Positions 7,972 to 18,288 are shown, numbered from the stretch's first letter. The stretch is 64,000 nt of DNA from Paraburkholderia sp. PGU19 (GCF_013426915.1 NZ_AP023179.1:1178001-1242000), one strand, 5' to 3'. The notes: generated by a model from the sequence alone, not told the origin. Program-made: numbers and translations.

Positions 7972-10596
7972 ATGAAAGCCGCCGAAATCCGCGAGAAATT
8001 CCTCAAGTTCTTCGAATCGAAGGGCCATACGATCGTCCGTTCGTCGAGCCTCGTGCCCGGCAACGACCCGACGCTGCTCTTCACCAATTCGGGCATGGTG
8101 CAGTTCAAAGATGTGTTTCTCGGCACCGAATCGCGTCCGTACTCGCGGGCTACGACCTCGCAGCGCAGCGTGCGCGCGGGCGGCAAGCACAACGACCTGG
8201 AAAACGTCGGCTACACGGCGCGTCACCACACGTTCTTCGAAATGCTCGGCAACTTCTCGTTTGGCGACTATTTCAAGCGTGACGCGATCCACTACGCGTG
8301 GGAACTGCTGACGGGCGTCTATCAGTTGCCGAAGGAAAAGCTCTGGGTCACCGTCTACCAGGAAGACGACGAAGCCTTCGACATCTGGGCGAAGGAAGTC
8401 GGCGTGCCGACCGAGCGCATCATCCGCATCGGCGACAACAAGGGCGCGCGTTACGCATCGGACAACTTCTGGCAGATGGCCGACGTCGGCCCGTGCGGTC
8501 CGTGCTCGGAAATCTTCTACGACCACGGTCCCGAAGTATGGGGCGGCCCGCCGGGATCGCCGGAAGAAGACGGTGACCGTTACATCGAGATCTGGAATCT
8601 CGTGTTCATGCAATTCAGCCGCGACGCGCAGGGCAACATGACGCCGCTGCCCAAGCAGTGCGTGGACACGGGCATGGGTCTGGAGCGTATCGCGGCCGTG
8701 CTGCAGCACATGCACAGCAACTACGAGATCGACCTGTTCCAGGCGCTGATCAAGGCGGCAGGGCGCGAAACGGGCGTCGAAGATCTGTCGAACAACTCGT
8801 TGAAGGTGATCGCCGATCACATCCGCGCGTGCTCGTTCCTGATCGTCGATGGCGTGATCCCCGGCAACGAAGGCCGCGGCTACGTGCTGCGCCGTATCGT
8901 GCGCCGCGCAATCCGCCACGGCTACAAGCTGGGCCGCAAGGGTTCGTTCTTCCACAAGCTGGTCGCGGACCTCGTCGCGCAGATGGGCGGCGCGTATCCC
9001 GAACTGAAAGACGCCGAACAGCGCGTCACGGACGTGCTGCGTCAGGAAGAAGAGCGCTTCTTCGAGACCATCGAGCACGGCATGTCGATCCTCGAAAGCG
9101 CACTGGCCGATCTGGAAGCGAAGGGCGGCAAGACGCTCGACGGCGAAGTTGCGTTCAAGCTGCACGACACCTATGGCTTCCCGCTCGATCTGACGGCAGA
9201 CGTGTGCCGCGAGCGCGAAGTGACGGTGGACGAACCCGCATTCGACGAAGCGATGGCCCGTCAGCGCGAACAGGCGCGCGCGGCCGGCAAGTTCAAGATG
9301 GCGCAGGGCCTCGAATACACGGGCGCGAAGACCACGTTCCACGGATACGAAGAAATCGTCTTCGACGACGCGAAGATCACGGCGCTGTATGTCGACGGCG
9401 CGTCCGTCAACGAAGTGACGAAGGGCCAGCAGGCTGTCGTCGTGCTCGACCACACGCCGTTCTACGCGGAGTCGGGCGGCCAGGTTGGCGATCAGGGCGT
9501 GCTGGCGAACGCGAGCGTGCGCTTCGCCGTCGCCGATACGCTGAAGGTGCAGGCGGACGTCGTGGGCCATCACGGCACGCTGGAGCAGGGCACGCTGAAG
9601 GTCGGTGACGTCGTGAAGGCGGAGATCGACGCGATCCGCCGCGCGCGCACGGCCCGCAACCACTCGGCTACCCACCTGATGCACAAGGCGCTGCGCGAAG
9701 TGCTCGGCGGCCACGTGCAGCAGAAGGGCTCGCTCGTCGACGCCGACAAGACCCGCTTCGACTTCGCGCACAACGCGCCGATGACGGACGATGAAATCCG
9801 CCGCGTCGAAGCCATCGTCAATGCCGAAGTGCTGGCGAACGCGCCGGGCATCGTGCAGGTGATGCCGTACGACGAAGCGGTGAAGGGCGGCGCCATGGCG
9901 CTGTTCGGCGAGAAGTACGGCGACGAAGTGCGCGTGCTGGATCTGGGCTTCTCGCGCGAGTTGTGCGGCGGCACGCACGTGCATCGCACGGGCGATATCG
10001 GCTTCTTCAAGATCGTGATGGAAGGCGGCGTCGCGGCGGGCATCCGTCGCGTCGAAGCGATCACGGGCGATAACGCGGTGCGTTACGTGCAGGAACTCGA
10101 CGCGCGCATCAACGCCGCGGCTGCGGCGCTGAAGGCGCAGCCGTCGGAACTGACGCAACGCATCTCGATGGTTCAGGACCAGGTGAAGTCGCTGGAAAAG
10201 GAACTGGGCGCGCTGAAGTCGAAGCTCGCGTCGAGCCAGGGCGATGAACTGGCCGGCCAGGCCATCGAGGTTGCCGGCGTGCAGGTGCTGGCGGCTACCC
10301 TGGAAGGCGCGGACGTCAAGACGCTGCGCGAAACCGTCGACAAGCTCAAGGACAAGCTCAAGAGCGCGGCGATCGTGCTGGCGTCCGTCGAAGGCGGCAA
10401 GGTCAGCCTGATCGCGGGCGTCACGGCCGAGGCGAGCAAGAAGGTCAAGGCGGGCGAGCTGGTCAACTTCGTCGCGCAGCAGGTCGGCGGCAAGGGCGGC
10501 GGCCGTCCGGACATGGCGCAGGCGGGCGGTACCGAGCCGGCCAATCTGCCGGCTGCGCTGGCTGGCGTGAAGGGCTGGGTCGAAGCGCAACTCTAA
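7972..10596 (+). CDS. alaS: Alanyl-tRNA synthetase
   Basis: A class II synthetase of 874 residues that charges tRNA-Ala and edits Ser/Gly mischarging. The N-terminus [19 protein letters not shown] is characteristic. The editing domain has the zinc/HxxxH motif [11 protein letters not shown] near residue 564 and the CGGTHV motif near 665. The C-terminal part has a coiled-coil ([20 protein letters not shown]) and the glycine-rich end [15 protein letters not shown]. Every canonical domain is in place and the length is normal. It is followed by a clear intrinsic terminator and seems to be a single-gene unit. Confidence 0.98.
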   Translation: MKAAEIREKFLKFFESKGHTIVRSSSLVPGNDPTLLFTNSGMVQFKDVFLGTESRPYSRATTSQRSVRAGGKHNDLENVGYTARHHTFFEMLGNFSFGDYFKRDAIHYAWELLTGVYQLPKEKLWVTVYQEDDEAFDIWAKEVGVPTERIIRIGDNKGARYASDNFWQMADVGPCGPCSEIFYDHGPEVWGGPPGSPEEDGDRYIEIWNLVFMQFSRDAQGNMTPLPKQCVDTGMGLERIAAVLQHMHSNYEIDLFQALIKAAGRETGVEDLSNNSLKVIADHIRACSFLIVDGVIPGNEGRGYVLRRIVRRAIRHGYKLGRKGSFFHKLVADLVAQMGGAYPELKDAEQRVTDVLRQEEERFFETIEHGMSILESALADLEAKGGKTLDGEVAFKLHDTYGFPLDLTADVCREREVTVDEPAFDEAMARQREQARAAGKFKMAQGLEYTGAKTTFHGYEEIVFDDAKITALYVDGASVNEVTKGQQAVVVLDHTPFYAESGGQVGDQGVLANASVRFAVADTLKVQADVVGHHGTLEQGTLKVGDVVKAEIDAIRRARTARNHSATHLMHKALREVLGGHVQQKGSLVDADKTRFDFAHNAPMTDDEIRRVEAIVNAEVLANAPGIVQVMPYDEAVKGGAMALFGEKYGDEVRVLDLGFSRELCGGTHVHRTGDIGFFKIVMEGGVAAGIRRVEAITGDNAVRYVQELDARINAAAAALKAQPSELTQRISMVQDQVKSLEKELGALKSKLASSQGDELAGQAIEVAGVQVLAATLEGADVKTLRETVDKLKDKLKSAAIVLASVEGGKVSLIAGVTAEASKKVKAGELVNFVAQQVGGKGGGRPDMAQAGGTEPANLPAALAGVKGWVEAQL

Positions 10597-10627
10597 GCCT
10601 CCGCGCCACGTAGCATTCGTATCAACC

Positions 10628-10661
10628 AAAAAGCCGCGAGTCGTAAGACTTGCGGCTTTTT
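10628..10661 (+). terminator. Intrinsic terminator of alaS
   Basis: AAAGCCGC pairs with GCGGCTTT, with an inner AGTC-GTAA-GACT stem, followed directly by a T run. It starts 32 bp after the alaS stop. The A-rich 5' side makes it usable from the minus strand too, for the convergent LysR gene. Confidence 0.92.
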
Positions 10662-10704
10662 GATTTTGTGCTTTCAGGTTAGCCAGATAACGTCCGTCGA
10701 GGGC

Positions 10705-11610
10705 TCAGGCAGCCACATCGTCCGCCGGCTTTTGCTGCAGGTTCCCGCTCGCGACCAGCATCCCGCGCAACGCATTCAATGCCGACGAGAAGTGACCGCG
10801 TCGCCAGACCAGTATCGTCTCGATGCTGCCGAGCCCGGCGAGCGGATGCACGGCGATATCGTCCGATTCGGGCAGCAGCGCCAACACCGAGCGCGGCGCG
10901 AATGCGACGCCCGCGCCCGCCGCCACGCACGCGACGATCGCGTGATACGAGCCGAGCTCCAGCACCCGCGAGGGCCGGATGCCGTGCTCCATGTACCACT
11001 TTTCGACATGCACGCGATACGCGCAGCCCACCTCGAACGCGATCAGCGTCGAAAGCGAAATATCGCTCGCATGATGGATGGGCGGATGACCGCGCGGCGA
11101 CACCATCACCAGTTCTTCGCGAAACACGGGCACGACCTCGAACAGATCGCCGATCCAGCCCGGATCGAGCGGCGTTGCGACGATCGCCGCGTCCACCTCG
11201 AATTCGCGCACGCGATCGATCAGCTTGCCCGTCGTCCCCGTCTCCAGTTCGAGCGCGACGTCGGGCCACGTCTGGTGATACTGCGCGAGCAGTCCGGGCA
11301 AGCGGGTCGCGGCGACGCTCTCCATCGTGCCCAGCCGCAGGCGTCCGCTCGGACGCGTGTCCTTGACCGCGTGGCGCGCTTCGTCGGCGAGCGCGAGCAG
11401 CCGTTCGGCATAGGGCAGCAGTGTCTCGCCCGCAGGCGTCAGCACAAGCCGCCGGCCGTCGCGAACGAACAGTTCGGTGCCCAATTGCTCTTCGAGTTGC
11501 TTGATACGCGTGGTCACGTTCGATTGCACCCGATTGAGCTTCGCTGCGGCCCGCGTCACGCCGTTTTCGCGCACGACGGCGCGAAAGATCGAAAGGGCGG
11601 CAAGATCCAT
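10705..11610 (-). CDS. LysR-family transcriptional regulator
   Basis: A 301-residue LysR regulator. The winged helix-turn-helix is at residues 1-60 (LAALSIFRAVVRENGVTRAA, LNRVQSNVTTRIKQLEEQLG, LFVRDGRRLVLTPAGE), followed by a periplasmic-binding-fold effector domain. The start at 11610 is chosen over upstream ATGs because GGAGAG sits 5 nt before it and the length becomes typical. It is divergent from the MFS gene at 11735, so that transporter is the likely target. The effector is unknown. Confidence 0.9.
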   Translation of the reverse strand: MDLAALSIFRAVVRENGVTRAAAKLNRVQSNVTTRIKQLEEQLGTELFVRDGRRLVLTPAGETLLPYAERLLALADEARHAVKDTRPSGRLRLGTMESVAATRLPGLLAQYHQTWPDVALELETGTTGKLIDRVREFEVDAAIVATPLDPGWIGDLFEVVPVFREELVMVSPRGHPPIHHASDISLSTLIAFEVGCAYRVHVEKWYMEHGIRPSRVLELGSYHAIVACVAAGAGVAFAPRSVLALLPESDDIAVHPLAGLGSIETILVWRRGHFSSALNALRGMLVASGNLQQKPADDVAA

Positions 11611-11734
11611 CAATCTCTCCATGAGATTAAATCTATCCGTATTATTCATTTTATGAGATTGAAGGGTCAAGCTACGATTGTGTGGAAGAAGCAGACCGCC
11701 GTGCCGTCCAACCTCGGGGCGACAGGCCACCGCC
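11611..11734. promoter_or_regulatory. Divergent control region between lysR and MFS gene
   Basis: The octamer ATGAGATT occurs at 11621-11628 and again at 11653-11660, 32 bp apart, or about three helical turns. The first copy overlaps a small palindrome AGATT-A-AATCT at 11624-11634. Repeated sites phased on one DNA face suit a LysR-type activator. This is inference from pattern only. Confidence 0.4.
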
Positions 11735-12970
11735 ATGTCATCAATGAACGATTTCGCCACCCGCACCTTTCAGACAAACCACGTTTCAACCCATGTCGCG
11801 CGCCGCGCGGCGTTGGCCTGCATGGCGGCGCTTGCCGTCGCGCTCGGCGTCGGCCGCTTTGCCTTTACGCCGCTGTTGCCGCTGATGCTCCACGGCGGCG
11901 CGCTCGATATCAGACACGGCGGCTGGCTCGCGTCGCTCAACTACGCGGGTTATTTCCTCGGTGCGATCGCTTGCGTCGCGCTACGCATGGATGCGGCGCG
12001 CGTGGTGAAGGCGGGCCTCGCGTCCACTGTGGTGCTCGTGCTCGCGATGGGTGTCACGCATCAGTTCTGGGTGTGGGCCGTGGTGCGCTTCATCGCGGGC
12101 GCGATCAGCGCGTGGACCTTCGTATTCGCGTCGCAATGGGGTTTGCGGCGGCTCGCCGAACTGGGCGCGAACGAGTGGAGCGGCGTGATCTACACGGGCC
12201 CGGGACTCGGCATCGCGGGGACGGGCCTGCTGGTCAGCGCGGCGGGCGGATATGGCGCGTCGGCGGGCTGGATCGGGTTTGGGCTCGTGTCGGCTGTGCT
12301 GACCGTGCTCGTATGGCGCACGTTCGAGACGCCATCGACCGCAACGGCATCGACGCGGAAAAGCGCGTCGGCGCAGACCGATGCGCATCGACATCGCGTG
12401 CATCTGCACCGCGCGGATGCCTTCTGGCTGATAGTCCTCTACGGCGTGCCCGGTTTCGGGTACATCATCACCGCGACGTTCTTGCCCGTGATCGCCCGCG
12501 CTGCGCTGCCCGTGGATTCGCCGTGGCCTGATCTGTTCTGGCCGATGTTCGGCGGCGCGCTGGTCGTGGGCGCGTTGGTGGGCGCGCGTCTGCCGTCGCG
12601 CTGGGACAACCGCACGCTGCTGGCCGGCTGCTACGTGCTGCAGTCGCTCGGCATCCTCGCGGGCATCGTGTCGCCGACGGCGGGTGGCTTCGCGCTTGGC
12701 AGCGCGCTGATCGGCCTGCCGTTCACGGCGATCACCCTGTTCGCGATGCGCGAGGCGCGGCGGCTGCACGGCGACAACGCGGCGGGATTGATGGGCTATG
12801 CGACGGCGGCCTATGGCCTTGGGCAGATCGTGGGTCCGCTCGTCGCCGCGCCGATCGCCGCACACACCGGTTCGTTCACGCTGGCGTTGTGGCTGGCGGC
12901 GATCGCGTTGCTCGCGGGCGCCGTGGGTCTCGTCGTGGTAGCTGTGTTGCGCCCGTCGCTGCGCGCCTGA
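11735..12970 (+). CDS. YbfB/YjiJ-family MFS transporter
   Basis: A 411-residue major facilitator of about 12 membrane helices. AVALGVGRFAFTPLLPLM is the signature first helix of the YbfB/YjiJ family, and GGWLASLNYAGYFLGA is the second helix and loop. A hydrophilic central loop (about residues 205-225, STATASTRKSASAQTDAHRH) separates the two six-helix halves, as is usual. The start at 11735 (MSSMNDFATR) has only a weak AGG upstream; 11678 is an alternative. It is divergent from a LysR gene, a common arrangement for small-molecule exporters. The substrate is unknown. Confidence 0.88.
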   Translation: MSSMNDFATRTFQTNHVSTHVARRAALACMAALAVALGVGRFAFTPLLPLMLHGGALDIRHGGWLASLNYAGYFLGAIACVALRMDAARVVKAGLASTVVLVLAMGVTHQFWVWAVVRFIAGAISAWTFVFASQWGLRRLAELGANEWSGVIYTGPGLGIAGTGLLVSAAGGYGASAGWIGFGLVSAVLTVLVWRTFETPSTATASTRKSASAQTDAHRHRVHLHRADAFWLIVLYGVPGFGYIITATFLPVIARAALPVDSPWPDLFWPMFGGALVVGALVGARLPSRWDNRTLLAGCYVLQSLGILAGIVSPTAGGFALGSALIGLPFTAITLFAMREARRLHGDNAAGLMGYATAAYGLGQIVGPLVAAPIAAHTGSFTLALWLAAIALLAGAVGLVVVAVLRPSLRA

Positions 12971-13228
12971 GCAAAAGCCCGGCACGCCCAGACGCTGCCG
13001 GATGGTGCGGACGAACAACGCCCGCGAGCACCACGACGACCGAACAACCGCAGGCACCTCTCACTCCCACTGGCTGTGCAGCGGACTCTCGTACGCACAG
13101 TCTCCCGTCCTGATCAGGCGTCCATTCCCGCCGATCCAACCCGCCAGAAACAAATTCAGCACCCGCCGCACTAAAATGTCCGCTTTCCAGCCATCATTGC
13201 GCGCTCATCGCCGGGTGCGCCGCCTGCC

Positions 13229-14260
13229 ATGCAACATTTTGCGTCGGACAACTACGCCGGCATCTGCCCCGAAGCGCTCGAAGCGCTGATCGCCGCCAAC
13301 AACAGCGGCCACGAACCGGCCTACGGCGACGACTCGTGGACGCAGCAAGTCTGCGACCGCCTGCGCAACCTGTTCCAGACCGACTGCGAAGTGTTTTTCG
13401 TCTTCAACGGCACGGCGGCCAACTCGCTGGCGCTGGCGTCGCTGTGCCAGTCCTACCATTCGGTGATCTGCCACGAGCTCGCGCACATCGAAACGGACGA
13501 ATGCGGCGGCCCCGAATTCTTCTCGAACGGCTCGAAACTGCTGACGGCGCCGGGCGTCGGCGGCAAGCTCACGCCCGATGCGATCGAAGCCGTCGTCACG
13601 CGCCGCGCCGACATCCACTATCCGAAGCCCAAGGTCGTGACGCTCACGCAGTCGACAGAAGTGGGCACCGTGTACAGCGTCGAGGAAATCCGCGCGATTG
13701 CGGCGATCGCGAAGCGCCGTCATCTGAAGGTCCACATGGATGGCGCGCGCTTTGCAAACGCCGTCGCCGCGCTCGACGTGCATCCGTCGGAGATCACGTG
13801 GCGCGCGGGCGTCGACGTGCTGTGCTTCGGCGGCACGAAGAACGGATTGCCCGTGGGCGAGGCGGTCGTGTTCTTCGATCGCGCACTGGCTGATGACTTC
13901 GCTTATCGGCTGAAGCAGGCGGGACAGCTTGCGTCGAAAATGCGCTTCATCTCCGCGCCGTGGCTCGGCTTGCTCGACAAGGACGTCTGGCTGCGCAACG
14001 CGCGCCACGCAAACGCCATGGCGCAACTGATGGAATCGCGCCTCGCGGAAATTCGCGGCGTGAGCATCATGTTCCCGACGGAATCGAACGCCGTGTTCGC
14101 GCAATTGCCGCCGCATGTCGCGAAGGCCATGCGCACGCGTGGCTGGAAGTTCTATGAGTTCATCGGCGCGGGCGGCTGCCGGCTGATGTGCGCATGGGAC
14201 ACGCAGCCCGAAACGGTCGAGCGCTTCGTCGCTGAGGTTCGCGAACTGTGCGCCGCGTGA
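13229..14260 (+). CDS. ltaE: Low-specificity L-threonine aldolase
   Basis: A 343-residue PLP enzyme of fold type I that splits threonine (or allo-threonine) to glycine and acetaldehyde. The opening FASDNYAGICPEALEALIAA is typical. MDGARFANAVAAL holds the Asp that contacts the PLP ring nitrogen. FGGTKNGLPVGEAV holds the Schiff-base Lys204. The length matches the family. The 258-bp gap before it holds no recognisable gene. It is not tightly linked to the following operon (190 bp gap). Confidence 0.93.
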   Translation: MQHFASDNYAGICPEALEALIAANNSGHEPAYGDDSWTQQVCDRLRNLFQTDCEVFFVFNGTAANSLALASLCQSYHSVICHELAHIETDECGGPEFFSNGSKLLTAPGVGGKLTPDAIEAVVTRRADIHYPKPKVVTLTQSTEVGTVYSVEEIRAIAAIAKRRHLKVHMDGARFANAVAALDVHPSEITWRAGVDVLCFGGTKNGLPVGEAVVFFDRALADDFAYRLKQAGQLASKMRFISAPWLGLLDKDVWLRNARHANAMAQLMESRLAEIRGVSIMFPTESNAVFAQLPPHVAKAMRTRGWKFYEFIGAGGCRLMCAWDTQPETVERFVAEVRELCAA

Positions 14261-14450
14261 AGTCTGTATAAGCGGCGCGCCGACGATGCACGGGCGCGGC
14301 TTGCCATTCGGATTCATCGAGCGGCCGGGTCAATGACGCAACAATAGAAAGGGCAATGCGCAACGCTTGCCGTGATGGTCGCAGTCAGCCGCTCTCGCCG
14401 TTTCGACGGCGCGAGCACGGAATCCTCGATAACAACGGAGACGCATCGCC

Positions 14451-15599
14451 ATGGCCTACATCTACTATCTGACGCACATTCATCTCGGCTACGACGCGCT
14501 CGCGCAGTTGCCGGCGGAGTGCGAGCGTTCCGGCATCAGGCGGCCGCTCGTGGTGACGGACAAGGGCGTGATGGCGGCGGGCGTCGCGCAGCAGGCAATC
14601 GACGCGTTGAAGCTGCCCGGCGTGCCCATCTTCGACGACACGCCGTCGAACCCCACGGAAGCGATGGTGATGGCGGCCGCGCAGCGCTATCGGGAAGAGG
14701 GCTGCGACGGGCTGGTGGCGATCGGCGGCGGCTCGTCGATCGATCTCGCCAAGGGCGTCGCGATCATGGCGACGCATCCGGGCACGATGACGGATTACGC
14801 GACGATCGAAGGCGGCAGCGCCAGGATCACCGACAAGGCGGCGCCGCTGATCGCGATTCCGACCACGGCGGGCACGGGCAGCGAAGTGGCGCGCGGCGCG
14901 ATCGTGATCCTGAACGACGGCCGCAAGCTCGGCTTCCATTCGTGGCATCTGCTGCCGAAGGCCGCTATCTGCGATCCGGGTCTCACGCTCGGCCTGCCGC
15001 CGTCGCTGACGGCCGCGACGGGCATGGATGCGATCGCGCATTGCATCGAAACGTTTCTGGCGCCTTCGTTCAACCCACCCGCCGACGGCATCGCGCTCGA
15101 CGGGCTGGAGCGCGCCTGGGCGAACATCGAACTCGCGACGCGCGACGGCCAGAACCGCGACGCGCGCCTGCACATGATGAGCGCGTCGATGCAGGGCGCG
15201 ATGGCGTTCCAGAAGGGACTCGGCTGCGTACATTCGCTGTCGCATCCGCTCGGCGGCGTGTCGGTGAATGGGCGCACGTCGCTGCATCACGGCACGCTGA
15301 ACGCCGTCGTGCTGCCCGCCGTGCTGCGCTTCAACGAAAGCGCGCCGTCCGTCGTCGAGAATCGCCGTTATGCGCGCATGCGCCGCGTGATGAACCTGCC
15401 CGACAACGCCGATCTCGCGGCAGCGCTGCACGACATGACCGCGCGCCTCGGACTGCCGACGGGCCTGAAGCAAATGGGCGTCGACGAAAGTGCATTCGAC
15501 AAGGTCATCAAGGGCGCGCTCGCCGATCATTGCCACAAGACGAATCCGCGCGAAGCGACGGCCGACGATTATCGGCGGATGCTGATCGAGTCGATGTAA
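14451..15599 (+). CDS. Iron-containing alcohol dehydrogenase
   Basis: A 382-residue group III (iron) alcohol dehydrogenase that would interconvert an alcohol and aldehyde with NAD(P). The Rossmann-like half has VAIGGGSSIDLAKGVAI and the conserved PTTAGTGSEVARGAI. Metal ligands are expected in TGMDAIAHCIET (Asp and His) and in SHPLGGVSVNGRTSLHHGT (two His). GGAG lies 11 nt before the ATG. It opens an operon with a thioesterase and LivHMGF, suggesting oxidation of an alcohol or aldehyde linked to the imported compound. Substrate unknown. Confidence 0.92.
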   Translation: MAYIYYLTHIHLGYDALAQLPAECERSGIRRPLVVTDKGVMAAGVAQQAIDALKLPGVPIFDDTPSNPTEAMVMAAAQRYREEGCDGLVAIGGGSSIDLAKGVAIMATHPGTMTDYATIEGGSARITDKAAPLIAIPTTAGTGSEVARGAIVILNDGRKLGFHSWHLLPKAAICDPGLTLGLPPSLTAATGMDAIAHCIETFLAPSFNPPADGIALDGLERAWANIELATRDGQNRDARLHMMSASMQGAMAFQKGLGCVHSLSHPLGGVSVNGRTSLHHGTLNAVVLPAVLRFNESAPSVVENRRYARMRRVMNLPDNADLAAALHDMTARLGLPTGLKQMGVDESAFDKVIKGALADHCHKTNPREATADDYRRMLIESM

Positions 15600-15629
15600 G
15601 CGCCGTCCCTTCATCCAACCGCACACGAC

Positions 15630-16094
15630 ATGAACAAACCTGCTCCCGCGCCGCGCACGGCTTACCCGCACTTCCTGTCCATTGCCACGCGCTGGATGGA
15701 CAACGACGTGTACGGCCACGTGAACAACGTCGTCTATTACAGCTACTTCGATACCGTCGTGAACGAGTATCTGATCCGCAGCGGCGTGCTCGATATCGAG
15801 CGCGGCACGACGATCGGCCTCGTGGTCGAGACGCAGTGCAACTACTTCGTGCCGATCGTGTTTCCGGATCGCATCGATGCGGGCCTGCGCGTCGTACGGC
15901 TCGGCACGTCGAGCGTGCGTTACGAAGTGGGGCTTTTCAGGGAAGGCGATGCGGAGCCCGCCGCGCAAGGGCATTTTGTGCATGTCTATGTGGATCGCGA
16001 CACGCGGCGTCCCGTTGCGTTGCCCGACAGCTTGCGCGCGGCGCTCGAACCGCTGCTCGTCGTGGAAGGCGTGCAAGACGAGCAGGCAGGCTGA
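15630..16094 (+). CDS. Acyl-CoA thioesterase (YbgC/FadM hot-dog family)
   Basis: A 154-residue single hot-dog-fold thioesterase. [22 protein letters not shown] is the hallmark block; the Asp in [10 protein letters not shown] is the catalytic residue of 4-hydroxybenzoyl-CoA thioesterase-type enzymes. It lies 30 bp after the alcohol dehydrogenase stop and 3 bp before livH, so it is certainly co-transcribed. It probably releases a free acid from CoA in the pathway served by this operon. The chain specificity cannot be told. Confidence 0.9.
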   Translation: MNKPAPAPRTAYPHFLSIATRWMDNDVYGHVNNVVYYSYFDTVVNEYLIRSGVLDIERGTTIGLVVETQCNYFVPIVFPDRIDAGLRVVRLGTSSVRYEVGLFREGDAEPAAQGHFVHVYVDRDTRRPVALPDSLRAALEPLLVVEGVQDEQAG

Positions 16095-16097
16095 CGC

Positions 16098-17036
16098 GTG
16101 CAGTCGTTCGTCATCGATGCGCTGAACGGCGTCAGCTACGGCTTGCTGCTGTTCATGCTGTCGGCGGGATTGACGCTGATTTTCAGCATGCTCGGCGTGC
16201 TGAACTTCGCGCACGCGAGCTTCTACATGCTCGGTGCGTATGTCGGCTTTTCCGTCGCGGCGCGCGTGGGTTTCTGGTGGGCGCTCATCGTCGCGCCGCT
16301 CGTCGTCGGGCTGATGGGCGCGGCGCTCGAACGGTGGCTGCTGCGGCGTGTGCGGCCGCACGGGCATCTGGCGGAATTGCTGCTGACGTTCGGCGCGGCC
16401 TATCTGATCGGCGAGGGCGTCAAGCTCGTCTGGGGCTTGCAGGCGCTGAGCGCCGCCGTGCCGGCAGCGCTCGATGGTCCGCTGCTCGATGTGTACGGCG
16501 TCGCGTTCTCGCGCTATCGCGCGTTCATGATGGCCGTCGCGATTGCGATGCTGGCCGTGTTGCACGCGGTGCTGCGCGTGTCGAAAGCGGGGCTGATCGT
16601 GCGCGCGGCGCTCACGCATCCGCAAGCCGTCGAAGCGCTCGGTCACGACGTGCCGCGCGTGTTCACCGGCGTGTTCGCGGCGGGCACCGCGCTCGCCGCG
16701 CTGGCAGGCGTGATCGGTGCGCCGCTGTTCGTGCTCGAACCGGCGATGGCCGAATCGGTGGGATCGATCGTGTTCGTCGTGGTCGTGATCGGCGGGCTGG
16801 GGTCGCTTGGCGGCGCGCTCGTGGCGTCGCTGGTGATGGGCTGCGTGCAGACCTTCGCGGTCGCTACCGATATTCCGCTCGGCGAGTTGGTCGGCGACTT
16901 CGACAACGCGTTGCCCGCCGCATGGAGCGCGCTGACGCTCGCGCAACTCGCGCCGCTCGTGCCCTATCTGCTGCTCGTCGCGATGCTTGCCGTACGCTCG
17001 CGCGGCTTCTTCGGACAACGCGACGACGATGCGTGA
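16098..17036 (+). CDS. livH: Branched-chain amino acid type ABC transporter permease (LivH family)
   Basis: A 312-residue inner-membrane permease with about 8 helices. ALNGVSYGLLLFMLSAGLTL and LGVLNFAHASFYMLGAYV are the LivH signature; VVIGGLGSLGGALVASLVMG is the conserved late cytoplasmic loop that contacts the ATPase. The GTG start lies 3 bp after the thioesterase stop, and the gene overlaps livM by 8 bp. LivH-type systems carry branched-chain amino acids but also amides, urea and aromatic acids, so the substrate here is open. Confidence 0.92.
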   Translation: MQSFVIDALNGVSYGLLLFMLSAGLTLIFSMLGVLNFAHASFYMLGAYVGFSVAARVGFWWALIVAPLVVGLMGAALERWLLRRVRPHGHLAELLLTFGAAYLIGEGVKLVWGLQALSAAVPAALDGPLLDVYGVAFSRYRAFMMAVAIAMLAVLHAVLRVSKAGLIVRAALTHPQAVEALGHDVPRVFTGVFAAGTALAALAGVIGAPLFVLEPAMAESVGSIVFVVVVIGGLGSLGGALVASLVMGCVQTFAVATDIPLGELVGDFDNALPAAWSALTLAQLAPLVPYLLLVAMLAVRSRGFFGQRDDDA

Positions 17037-18288
17037 GGTGAATCAGGCGCACGACGCGCAGGCTGCTTCGCCGCGTAGGCCGACATGGCGCGCCGCGTTG
17101 CCGTGGGCCGCGCTCGCGGCGTTGCTCATCCTGCCGCCGTGTCTGTCGACGCAAAGCTGGCTCGTCGCCTGGCTCGCGCAGACGGCCGCGATGATCGTGT
17201 TCGCGCTGTCGTATAACCTGCTGCTCGGTGGCGCGGGGCTATTGTCGTTCGGGCATGCGGCTTCGTCGGGCGTCGGCGCGCTGATCGCCGCGCAACTGTT
17301 CAATCGCGTCGGCGTGCCGTTGCCGCTGCTGCCGTTGATGGGCGGTATCGGCGGCGCGCTGTTCGGCGCGCTGTATGGCCTGGTTGCGACACGCCGGGCA
17401 GGCACCGCGTTCGCGATGATCACGCTCGGCATCGGCGAACTCGTCGCGGCGGCGGCGTGGACCTTGCCCGACTGGTTCGGCGGCGAGGCGGGCGTCGCGA
17501 TCGACCGCACGGCGGGTCTCGCGGTGCCGGGCTTGACGTTCGGCCCTGCGCGCGAAGCCTATGCGCTGATCGCGTTGTGGTGCGCGCTCGCCGTGATCGC
17601 GATGTACCTGCTGTCGCGCACGCCGCTCATGCGGCTCGCGAATGCCGTGCGCGACAACCCGGTTCGCGCGGCGGCTATCGGTTGCTTTCCGCGCCGTGTG
17701 CGTTATGAGGTCGTTGTGTGGTCGTCGTTTTTTGCGGGCATCGCGGGCACGCTCGGGCTGATCAATGTCGAACTGGTATCGACCGAAAGCGTCGGCATGC
17801 TGCGCTCGGGCTCGGTGCTGATCGCGACGGTGATCGGCGGAAGCGGGGCGTTTTTTGGGCCGGTGGCGGGCGCCGTCGTGCTGACGTTTTTCAGCGTCGT
17901 CGTGGCGGGCGCGACGCGCGCGTGGCTGCTGTATCTCGGGCTGTTCTTCGTGGTCGTGGTGGTGTGCGCGCCCGATGGCATCGCGGGATGGATGCGGCGT
18001 CAAACCGCCCGCATTTCACGCGATGGATGGCGCGTATGCCTGCCGTGGTTTGCATGCCGGATAGCGAGCGCTTGCGCGTGGTGGCTTGCCGTCGTGCTGT
18101 GCGTTCAATGGGCTTACGCGCAACGCTTCGGCACGGAAGAGCGCGCGGGTCTCTTCACGACGATCGATCCTGCATGGCTTACGGCATCCGTGCTGTGCCT
18201 CGCCGCGATCGGCTGGCTGACGATGCGCGTGGCTGCGCGTATGCCCGGAAAGCTCAACGACGAAACGCGCGCGGAGGTCAACGAATGA
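17029..18288 (+). CDS. livM: Branched-chain amino acid type ABC transporter permease (LivM family) with C-terminal extension
   Basis: A 419-residue LivM permease. FALSYNLLLGGAGLLSFGHA and NPVRAAAIGCFPRRVRYE are family blocks, and SGAFFGPVAGAVVL is the late cytoplasmic loop. The normal LivM core ends near residue 318 (PDGIAGWMRR). Another roughly 100 residues follow with two hydrophobic stretches (CAWWLAVVLCVQWAYA and ASVLCLAAIGWLTMRVAA), which I do not recognise. The start at 17029 overlaps the livH stop by 8 bp; the stop overlaps the livG start (ATGA). Reading is uninterrupted, so the extension is not an obvious frameshift. Confidence 0.9.
   Translation: MREVNQAHDAQAASPRRPTWRAALPWAALAALLILPPCLSTQSWLVAWLAQTAAMIVFALSYNLLLGGAGLLSFGHAASSGVGALIAAQLFNRVGVPLPLLPLMGGIGGALFGALYGLVATRRAGTAFAMITLGIGELVAAAAWTLPDWFGGEAGVAIDRTAGLAVPGLTFGPAREAYALIALWCALAVIAMYLLSRTPLMRLANAVRDNPVRAAAIGCFPRRVRYEVVVWSSFFAGIAGTLGLINVELVSTESVGMLRSGSVLIATVIGGSGAFFGPVAGAVVLTFFSVVVAGATRAWLLYLGLFFVVVVVCAPDGIAGWMRRQTARISRDGWRVCLPWFACRIASACAWWLAVVLCVQWAYAQRFGTEERAGLFTTIDPAWLTASVLCLAAIGWLTMRVAARMPGKLNDETRAEVNE

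Noticed and set aside
7921..10629. A 902-codon open frame opposite alaS
   Set aside because: Same reason: it mirrors alaS codon for codon, and its translation is rich in Arg, Ala, His and Asp without motifs.
12971..13228. A small gene between the MFS transporter and threonine aldolase
   Set aside because: The open frames there are short, lack ribosome binding sites and overlap the true genes out of frame.
14385..17018. An 877-codon minus-strand frame and an 889-codon plus-strand frame across the alcohol dehydrogenase-livH region
   Set aside because: They cross several real genes with overlapping starts and stops and have no recognisable domain.
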